This document shows positions 52,254 to 60,326 of a stretch of 64,000 nucleotides of DNA, piece after piece. The notes beneath the pieces were generated by a model that was not told the origin of the DNA, did not search any database, and worked only from the letters and a program-made list of their open reading frames with translations. Position 1 is the stretch's first letter. Each line of letters opens with the position of its first letter. The position numbers were made by a program, and so were the translations under genes. Source of the DNA: Zygaena filipendulae (lineage: Eukaryota > Arthropoda > Insecta > Lepidoptera > Zygaenidae); the NCBI GenBank assembly GCA_907165275.2, contig OU015669.1:2068501-2132500 (forward strand), written 5' to 3'.

Positions 52254-53818
52254 CACTCAGCGGCACGGAATGTTGCCCAAGCGCGTTATGTGATTCATTG
52301 TCAAAATTAAACCTGAAACTATGTTTTTTTTTTAAAGCTTCAATGTTTATCCTAATCTTTAATGCGAATAAGTAATTAGTAAAAAAAATGCATTATCTTT
52401 ATAAAATTTGTATTAAATAAAAAAAAGACATTAAGCTCTATAATCAAAACAATATTTTTTTAAGAAATTTACAAATTAAAGCTAAAGGTACTTAAAATTA
52501 GTAGCGGGTATTTCTACCTCTGGCCCTGATAACCACCTGCATGCGATCAGGCATGCTGTGGATAATGTTTTCAATATCCACTTGGGGCAATTCTTCCCAG
52601 GTGGCCCCCAGGGCTGTTTTCAAATGACTGAGTGTTTTTGGTGGGATGGAACTTGCTCGTATGCATCTTTTAAGCATGTCCCAGACGTGTTCCATGGGAT
52701 TTATGTATGGGCTTCGTCCTGGTCATTCCAATTTAGAAATTCTCACGCTTGAAAGATAATCATCGACGTAACGTGCTGTGTGAGGTCAGGCGTTATCTAA
52801 CATTAAATTGAATTCTTCACTACCAATGAACCCGACGTATGGTAGAACATGGTCCTGAAGGATCTCTTCGACGTACCGCATAGCCGTTGAACGACCTTCA
52901 ACGACCACCAACTCTGTACGTGCGTCTGAAGTGATACCTCCCCAAACCATAACGGATCCACTATGAAAGCTGACCGTTTGCCTGGTGGTGCCTGGCAGAA
53001 ATCTCTCTTTTCGCCTTCTACACACACTTTCGTGACCATCTGGAGCTCTTAAGACCACTCTGCACTCATCAGTTCACAAAACTTTACTCCAGTGGCCGTG
53101 AGTTCAATTTGCATGCTCACGAGCAAATCAAAGTCGAGCTACGCGATGGTGCCGGAGCAGTTCTGGACCTCGAGCTGGTCTTCGAGCATGCAGGTTCCGT
53201 TCCTTCATTCTCCTTCTTATCGTTCGCTCACTAACGTTGATCCCTCTTGTCGATTGTAGGCGCTGTCGAATTTCGACCGTAGTGAGGAACTGATTTCTCA
53301 AAATTTCGAGAGCGATAAATCGGTCATCACGCGCCTATGTGCACCTAATTCTGCCAATATCTGGTCTCTTCCTGTAGAAGCCGGTCCGATCGTGCCGTAT
53401 TAAGGCGTATCTGAGCGTTGAACGCGGTACATTTAAATTTTCAGTAATCTCTCAATGTGTTCGCCCTTGACTCCGAAGCATCACAGCTTGAGCAAGTTGA
53501 GCTGAAAATTAGGGGCATTGTAATTCGATTCTGGAAGCAGAAATGACTACACATTAATTTAAAAACAAAACATTGAAGATTAGATGCACAACCATTTAAA
53601 TATCGAATTTTAACTCACCCGTGATTTGTGCGTTCCAGCAACGAACTAACGTAAAGTGTCAAAGAAACGAAAGAAATGCACTTTTTATAGTGCTTACACT
53701 CATAAACAAACAAAAACGAACGTCCTGACAAGCTGCTACTTGAACTAATCATACGCGATACCAAAAACGCCTGTTATCGGCTTATTTATGTTTGGGCCAT
53801 ATTCCGTGCCGCTGAGTG
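52254..53818 (-). mobile_element. Tc1-like element, 1565 bp
   Basis: Terminal repeats CACTCAGCGGCACGGAAT at 52254 and the complement at 53818; TA on both sides (52252-52253; 53819-53820). One transposase gene on the minus strand, with stops. Confidence 0.9.
52498..53520 (-). pseudogene. Tc1-like transposase with several in-frame stops
   Basis: Minus strand: WSKVL-stop-TDECRVVLRAPDG (first D), GSVMVWGGITSDART, FNLMLDNA-stop-PHTARYV (second D), GRSPYINPMEHVWDMLKRCI (third residue E in PMEH). C-terminus MQVVIRARGRNTRY. At least four stops are TGA at places where the family has W, R or F, so decay is by point mutation with little indel damage. Upstream to 53520 the paired-like DNA-binding part is recognisable only in pieces. 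Confidence 0.82.
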
Positions 53819-54030
53819 TAGATTTTCTCATATCCTTGGTTCAAGAAAGACCCATTATATGGGATAAATCACACGAACATTACAGTGATAAATTTCGTAA
53901 AGCGAATGAATGGGTAGCTGTTTGTAAAAAAATATTTCAAGATTACGAGGAGTTTGAGGACCCAAAAAAAGAACAAGATTGGTGAGTTGTTATTTATTAT
54001 ATTATTTGTAAATTCAATACATAAGTTAAT

Positions 54031-54545
54031 TTATATCTTTTTCAACTGCCATGGTAAAGCCCCTTCTGGACTCATAAAGGAATTAGCAAATTGATCTCTG
54101 ATAAAATTTTCGGCTAATGATCCTTCATTGCTATGGGGTCTCAATTGTGGGAACCTACTTATTGCCATATTGTCTTGTTGTTTTAACCCATCGTGTTGTA
54201 TAACAAAATTGTGTAAAACACAACATGCTTTCGCAATATTAATAGTTAAATCATATGACGTATCAATTGGCCTATGTAAAATGCGCCATTTATTTGCCAT
54301 GATCCCAAATGCACATTCCCCGTATCTACGAGCTCTGCTAAGGCGATAATTATAAACTCTTTGTTTCACATTGAGATTGGATCCGCCGTATGGGCGCATA
54401 ACATGCTTACTTAAACCAAAAGCTTCATCACCGACGAGTACATAAGGGATTGGTGGCTCGTTATTATGATCACTTCCAAGTGGTTGAGGATCAGGCAATG
54501 GTAATTCATTTCTCATTAAAATAGAGTAACCCATGCTATTGCTTC
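54031..54545 (-). pseudogene. HARBI1 transposase of Harbinger-I, C-terminal part
   Basis: MGYSILMRNELPLPDPQPLG, YVLVGDEAFGLSKHVMRPYG (D2), YNYRLSRARRYGECAFGIMA (E), to a stop at 54031. Close to Harbinger-C in sequence. The upstream half with D1 is lost at a junction near 54546, where another HARBI1 relic in the opposite direction begins. Confidence 0.85.
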
Positions 54546-54546
54546 A

Positions 54547-55190
54547 TTGAACAAAACGTATATAAAGTATCCTAAAACCAATCAGGAACAACAAGAACAT
54601 GCCAGGAAAATTTATAAGACTGCAAAATTTCCACGGGTTAATGGAGCAATAGACTGCACTCATGTGAGAATAATTTCACCGGGTGGAAATAATGCAGAAC
54701 TGTACAGAAATCGCAAGGGAATTTTTCAATAAATACATAATGTGTGGCTGCTGCTGACTTGATGATGACTGCTGTGATTCATTGATGTTGTTGCTCGTTT
54801 GCATGGATCTCATGACACATATTTGGGACAATTACGCTTTGAAGAGAGTGTTTTTGCAAGGAAAATTCAATGACAAGTTGTGATTGGGAGTCAGCTGGTA
54901 TGCACAAACAGGGTTTATGATTATACCATTACCTGAAGGTACTGTACATAGTAGAGCAGAAGCACTTTACCAAGAGTCACAAACAAAGACACGTAATGTC
55001 ACAGAACGAGCATTTGGAACGTGTGGAAAAGACGTTTCCCTATATTTTTATCAAGAGGAATCAGTGTTCGATTATGTAGGGTACCAGGTATAATTATTGT
55101 TGCTACTGCAGTCTTACATAATATGGCTATAAAGCAGAATGAAGATATTCCTCCCATACATCCATACATGTCTATGGTTGAATCATATAT
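54547..55190 (+). pseudogene. HARBI1 relic J, heavily decayed
   Basis: FPRVNGAIDCTHVRIISPGG and YRNRKGIF mark the D1 region (G mutated to C in AIDxTH); then, in changing frames, GFMIIPLPEGTVHSRAEALY and RNVTERAFGT (E region), ATAVLHNMAIKQNEDIPPI. Many stops and frameshifts. Belongs to the NRKGYFSxNVQ branch, like relic K, not to the MADF-linked branch. Confidence 0.72.
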
Positions 55191-55319
55191 ATAGAAAAAG
55201 GAGTCTGTAATCTGCATTCTGCTGTAATGTAATAAAAATAAGATACGATTAGAGGGTTGGTTAAAATAAATATAAAAGTGATAGATAAGTGGTATATTAT
55301 TTAAAATAAAAGGTTCAAT

Positions 55320-55480
55320 CCCGAGACACCACAAAGTGGCCTCTCTCTTGTAATCTGTCCACTCAAAGGTTGCCTGGGAGAGATCGCTTTAAGCGATAAG
55401 GCCGCCTCTTGTATAGTAAACACTTTTTTTTTACTTGGTGTACAATAAAGCGTTATCTACCTATCTATAAATGTGTCTGA
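55320..55480 (+). repeat. LINE 3' UTR tail
   Basis: CACTCAAAGGTTGCCTGGGA, GAGATCGCTTTAAGCGATAA, GGCCGCCTCTTGTAT and GGTGTACAATAAAGCG form a 3' tail found widely after insect LINE coding regions. No coding part remains. A small hairpin CGCTTTAAGCG is at its centre. Confidence 0.65.
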
Positions 55481-55863
55481 CTCTGTAAAAATTTTGTACT
55501 TTTTTCTATAAAAAAAAATCTATCCATTGCTGGATGAAAGACCTGATCTAGGCCCTCGACTCAGACATCAGTGTAGGCTAGTGCGAAATATTGAACGCAT
55601 TCATCTCATTAATGAATATTTTGTAAGATTATAACTCGAAATTATTAATTCTATACTAAAGGGTCTTTCAAATAGGGCGGGTCAACGTTGACAGTTTGTG
55701 GCAGCCATGTTGTTTTGGCGGCATCTGTCAAATGCGTTGTTATCCGTAGGTTACTTGCATACTGGCCGATTTCGGGCGGTTTTGTGCTAACTGCTAGTAG
55801 TTGTTTGATAATTTGCCAGTTTTTATTGCAAGAAGTGTGATTTATCAACATTTAACACGTAAT

Positions 55864-56915
55864 ATGGAGGTGGATATGGAAATATTAAATTTCCTAACCG
55901 AATTTGATAAATCGGATAGTGACGAACCTCGTACTCGTGAATACAAAGAACGAGTGAATTATTTATCGGTCTTGGACGATTCGGAATTCAAAGTAAGGTT
56001 TCTTCTGGATAAATCGGTAGTTCGAAAATTACTTCATGAAATATATCCACACTTAAGAGTGACTGAAGCTAGGTTAGTGCTGCTGAATAACAAATACAAC
56101 CACGGGCCATTGATAGTACCTTCTTATATGTTTTGTTGTTGTACCTACTAAGGTAATATTTACGAAATGACCAACAAAGGCACATTCTACCTACCTAATG
56201 TTTCTTGCTTCTGTTTAAGGAATCACGGAATAACTCCTATACATCAGTTGCTATTAACTTTGAGGTTCTACGCTTTGGGAACCATGTGGCGGATTTTATA
56301 GGAGTTTCTTAAGCATCAGTTTGTCATATTGTACGTGATGTTAGTTGTGCTATAGCGCAGCTGTACAATAAATACTTTTACATACACAACAACACGGAGA
56401 AGGATTTTTATACGATAGCTCGGTTTCCAAGATTGCTTGGTGCTCTTGATGGCACACACATTCGAATACAATCACCAAGTAAGTACCTAGGCATATTTGC
56501 CATACTGCCAAATGTAACTATGCATATAAAATGTAAGCAGGTATAATAAATTCTTCATACTTTCATTAGTAACCTATAACTTATTTTTTTCCAGATTCAC
56601 AGATTGGAGAAGAATTCCGGAACCGCAAAGGATACTTTTCTATTAATGTGCAAGCTGTATGCAATGCTAATTTGCAATTCATGAATGTTGTGGCTCGCTG
56701 GCCAGGCTCTGCACATGATTCAACTATCTTTAATAGTTCAGAGTTGCGTAGTAAATTATTTATCCTTTTTTTTTAAGTTTGCTAATTTACCTATTAATAC
56801 TACTATTTCATTTATTTATTTGTTCTAGCTCAGGGTGAAAACGGAATTTTCGGGAATAGACGGCTTCTTGGAGACAGTGCATACCCTCAGAAAAACTACT
56901 TGTACTACTCTGTGT
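55864..56915 (+). pseudogene. HARBI1 relic K, multi-exon, 3' truncated
   Basis: ATG 55864 MEVDMEILNFLTEFDKSDSD, FKVRFLLDKSVVRKLLHEIY; next exon 56218: NHGITPIHQLLLTLRFYALG with a frameshift and stop near 56300, then FPRLLGALDGTHIRIQSP (D1); exon 56595-56747: FRNRKGYFSINVQAVCNANL, ARWPGSAHDSTIFNSSEL; last piece 56829: GIFGNRRLLGDSAYPQKNYL (D2). The E region is cut off at about 56913 by mariner sequence. A terminus-like GGGTCTTTCAAATAGGG lies at 55661. Confidence 0.8.
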
Positions 56916-57735
56916 AAAAAGTATCGGGTATATGTCAATAAAAAACCTGCGTAAAAGAGGTCGTTCTACTTTTTTTACTGCATGTTGGTAGCACTGTACT
57001 GATTTAGCGCGCAAAATTTGAGCGGGATCTGTCATTCAATTTGTTTTAAACTACACTTTTTGTTGGTCATAGTTTTGAGTCCTCGGCGATTTTTACAATG
57101 GAAAATATTGTTGAACAAAGAGTGTGCCTTAAATTTTGTGTTTCGAATGATATTTCATGTGGTGAATCACTAAAAATGTTGCGAAATACCTACGGCGAAT
57201 CGTGTATATCGAAAACAAAGGCTTATGAATGGTATAAGGCTTTTGAAGAAGGCCGAGAAGTAGTAGTAGACTTGCCTCGTTCTGGTAGACCTTCAACCGC
57301 TACGACCAAAGAAAACATCGACAGAATCAAGAAGCTAGTGCTCGAAAATCGACGTATGAGTCTGAGAGAGTTGGCTAGTGAAGTGAACATATCTTTTAAG
57401 TCCGTCCACAATATTCTCATTGACATTTTAGGCATGAAACGCGTCGCCGCTCGACTAGTTCCAAAAGAGCTCAATTTTGTTCAAAAAGCGCAGCGAAAGC
57501 GTGTCGCTGAAGACATGGTTTCCCGAGCTTCTACGGATCCGACCTTTATGAAACGTATAATTACTGGCGACGAGACATGGGTTTATGAGTATGACATGCA
57601 AACAAGCTTTTTTTTATTTCCCAAGTTAAAATTACCACTTCGAGGAAAACGTTTTGATTCGATAGAAGCCATAACAGAAAATTCGCTGAATGAGCTAAAG
57701 GCCATACCGCAAATAGCCTATGAAAAATGTATAAT
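56913..57735 (+). pseudogene. Mariner-type element with internal deletion
   Basis: Left end GTAAAAAGTATCGGGTATAT, then ATG 57098 MENIVEQRVCLKFCVSNDIS, the HTH pair (LRNTYGESCISKTKAYEWYK; MSLRELASEVNISFKSVHNI) and TGDETWVYEYDMQTS with the first catalytic D. The next codons (57606 on) are already the C-terminal end FPKLKLPLRGKRFDSIEAIT, so the middle of the catalytic domain with the other two D is deleted. The frame then runs by chance into MADF exon 2, giving a 320-codon chimeric ORF. Confidence 0.87.
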
Positions 57736-58150
57736 GAGGCCGCCGAATCAAAATATTAAAAGAAAGAAAATGACTGCCGCTGATGCTGAATTCCTGAACA
57801 TAATTAAAAACAATATAAGCACTAGGAATCAACAACAACCACTGGTTTCCAGCGTAACGGAAGGTGATGATGACAAACTGTTCTGTTTATTTTTACACAA
57901 AGAATTACTTAAGGTACCTGAGGCCAATCGTATAGCAGTAAAAATTGAATTAATGAAAATTTTGCAAGCGGCTCAACAATCTTCGCAATCATCTGTGTAT
58001 TCAAACAATTCGTTACGAATACGAATTTCTAACATCCATTCCATTTCTAACTTTTTCTAACAGTTCGGCTTCATTTTCAACTTCAATTCCGGTTCGACCT
58101 CGATACCATACACAACCTTAAGACCAAATGAATTTACTTTTCAAGAATAT
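57735..58150 (+). pseudogene. MADF-BESS gene of Harbinger-I, end of exon 2
   Basis: NQNIKRKKMTAADAEFLNII and DKLFCLFLHKELLKVPEANR, IAVKIELMKILQAAQQS are the linker and BESS-like helix; a stop at 58058-58060 is followed by a Ser/Thr-rich tail in another frame. The MADF second half is missing, replaced by the mariner relic. Confidence 0.7.
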
Positions 58151-58440
58151 GACCCACACTGAAAAAAATGCACTTCAATCAAGTGACTTTTTAGCTTGAT
58201 TGACGATATCTTGTTTAGAATAATCAAAATCTTAGTTAAGTTGATAATCACGACATGATTGCAGCAATACAATACATGACATCATTGTAGAAGAGTTAAA
58301 AAAGAGACAAGTTAAAAAACTGATAACTGTAACAAAGTTAGTTGTGTCAATCAAGCATTTTGATTACTTCAATAAAGATCATTGAAACTTTATTATGTTG
58401 ATTTTTCTTGATAGCATCTATCATTGCAGTTAATTGTATT
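58150..58440. other. Unassigned stretch after Harbinger-I
   Basis: CACTGAAAAAAATGCACTTC at 58147 might be a terminus of an unknown element. AT-rich, with several TTGAT/ATCAA motifs. No ORF. Confidence 0.35.
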
Positions 58441-58955
58441 AATCATACAACTTGATCAAATCTTGCGCTAAATGTTTGCTGAATAATTTCCTTGGTTGTG
58501 TTTATCAAATACATCATACAAACAAACTACATGACAAGTTGATTGCAACTATCACGTAAGGTGTTCGCCCAAATAAAGATGCGTGTTTGCGCTGAACAAG
58601 AAGCTTGTTTATCCTAATCAAGTTTCTTAGTTGTATCTAACAAACACATCAGTCAAAATACTCTAACCCAACTTGATTGCGGCTATCAAGTAGGGTGTTC
58701 ACCCTTAAAAGGTAGAATGTTAGCTCAAAACAAGTGGCTTGTTTGCCCTAATCAAGTTTAAATGATAAATTCTATTATACTTGATAGTTCACCTTAATAA
58801 AAGCGCGTGTCTCCCCTGAACAAGAAGCTTGTTTGCCGTAATTAACCTTCTTGGTTGTATCTATCAAATACATCATTCAAAATATTCCAACACAACTTGA
58901 TTGAAGCTATCGAGTAAGGTGTTTACACTAATAAAGGTGCGTGATACCTAAAGAT
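58440..58955. repeat. Degenerate tandem repeat, unit about 135 bp, 3-4 copies
   Basis: Recurring order: CAACTTGATTG..GCTATCA, GTAAGGTGTTCACCC, AATAAAGGTGCGTG, GAACAAGAAGCTTGTTT, CCTAATCAAGTTTC, TTGGTTGTATCTATCAAATAC. AAGAAGCTTGTTT-like cores are partly palindromic. Copies differ by indels. Source unknown. Confidence 0.75.
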
Positions 58956-59380
58956 AGGTAGGTATATTACTATTTAGGTAATAAGTATTGTAAGCTTAAA
59001 ATTATTATCTAGCATAGGATTCAATTTGTCGCACATCGAATCTTTTTCTACCATATAGGTTAGCTGGTCGAAAATATATCAGCCGTCCTTTTGTGCTTAA
59101 ATCCTGTATATTTGTCAATAACTTATACAACTCCCTCCCTCCTCTCCTTCCTTCTCCTTCTTTCTTAGGTGGTTCGATACGAATAGGGTATTACACCCAT
59201 TTTTGAAAAGTGTCTCAAATAGATTCAATAGTGCTAATGAATCACAAAAAAACATCAAATTTTTATTCAATCGATGTGCCGTAAAATGCATTTAAATTTT
59301 GCATTTTCACATTTCGCGTGTATATTGTGGTCATGACGTCAGTTGGCTGTGTAAACAAATGCAGTGATACTGATACTTGA

Positions 59381-59690
59381 CAGTACGTTTTTGCAATTTA
59401 CAGGTCAGTGTCAAGTTGTATGTTGATGAAAAATGAGTCGCGCTAGTAACACGTATGTAGTTACAGAATTATAATCATTAAAATCATCAATACAACCCTC
59501 TAAGTTCATGTAACCCTATTCATTGAATATTTCATAAAAAAAGTCATATTATCAGGGTTATATTGATGATTTTCATTATTGCGATTCTGTAACTATACTT
59601 AAATACATACGTGTTACAGGCGCGACTCATTTTTCATCAACGTGCAACCTGACACTGACCTGCTAATTGCAAAAGACGTAAGAAAATTTG
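59381..59690. repeat. Long foldback repeat, about 300 bp
   Basis: Left arm GTTTTTGCAATTTACAGGTC, AGTGTCAAGTTGTATGTTGATG, AAAAATGAGTCGCGC, AACACGTATGTA, GTTACAGAATTATAATCAT, ATCATCAATACAACCCT; right arm is the complement in order from 59558 (AGGGTTATATTGATGAT) to about 59680. About 130 bp per arm with a short loop. Confidence 0.88.
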
Positions 59691-59879
59691 AATTTCGCGG
59701 GATACCCTGACGCAACCTTAGGTGTTATTGAAACAAATTAACAAAGCTGAAAAAACCTTGGACTTGAATTTTAAAATTTAGTTTGCTACTTATGAATTAA
59801 AATGGTTTTCAGACTGCTTTTAGCCTAAGCTATTTCAATAATATATTTTTAGATTTTTTTCTCCTACAGAGTAAAATAC

Positions 59880-60299
59880 TGTCGCGGTCGAGCTAAATTG
59901 ATAGCGCGCAATGTATGCAAAACGCGCGATGCATACAAAACACGCAATGTAAAGCAAACACATTGGAGTAGCGAATTCGATAGAAGTTCTATTCTAGAAA
60001 TGTTCGGCCGAGTGGCTAGTAAAACACATTGAACTCGAACATTCTAGAGCCCCGTTCGGTTGGGTATATAAACAGCGCAACCGAACCGGACGGGCAGTTC
60101 AGTTTGAGCTTTCAAAGCGATAACTACGAGTGAATCTTGAGCGATACCTGCGACTACCTGCGACCTTGGCGAGACTATTGGACTTCGAGATCTGTCGTTT
60201 AGTGTTTCAGTGTTGCGATACCTAGACCTAGGAACCCTAGACCTAGTGTTTTTGTAAAGTTAGTGTTAATCTCCGAATAAAGAACCCTAGCACGTAACA
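59880..60299 (+). repeat. 5' LTR of the Gypsy element, with promoter
   Basis: TGTCGCGGTCGAGC start, CACGTAACA end. TATA box TATATAA at 60065-60071, Inr-like TCAGTT at 60099-60104 (about 33 bp downstream), and poly(A) signal AATAAA at 60276-60281. Upstream lie heat-shock-element-like inverted pentamers: TTCTAGAA at 59992-59999 and GAACATTCTAGAG at 60037-60049. Confidence 0.9.
60062..60104 (+). promoter_or_regulatory. Core promoter in the 5' LTR
   Basis: TATATAA at 60065 and an arthropod-type initiator TCAGTT at 60099. The same sequence is present in the 3' LTR at about 63496-63535, from where it would read into flanking DNA. Confidence 0.7.
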
Positions 60300-60326
60300 A
60301 TTTGGTGTCGGAAGTGAAATTTGGAG

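Larger units (their letters stand above)
52230..53981 (+). pseudogene. MADF gene of Harbinger-I, exon 1, split by a Tc1 element
   Basis: ATG 52230 starts MSEQYIDI up to the TA at 52252-52253; after the Tc1 element and its second TA the same frame goes on DFLISLVQERPIIWDKSHEH, WVAVCKKIFQDYEEFEDPKK to a GT donor at 53982. So the exon was intact when Tc1 landed. Exon 2 is at about 57735. Confidence 0.85.
41573..58150. mobile_element. Harbinger-I: outer element of the second nest
   Basis: The left part 41573-41664 (GGCCCCATTAGTGAGTTAAG..., GTTGCGTCGTCGCAGCGTCG) continues at 52065 (GACCGTTGCGTCGTCGCG...) after Harbinger-G. Then follow MADF exon 1 (52230; 53821), HARBI1 (-) at 54031, an inserted or rearranged block, and MADF exon 2 at about 57735-58150. 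The right terminus was not identified. Left start is approximate. Confidence 0.6.
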
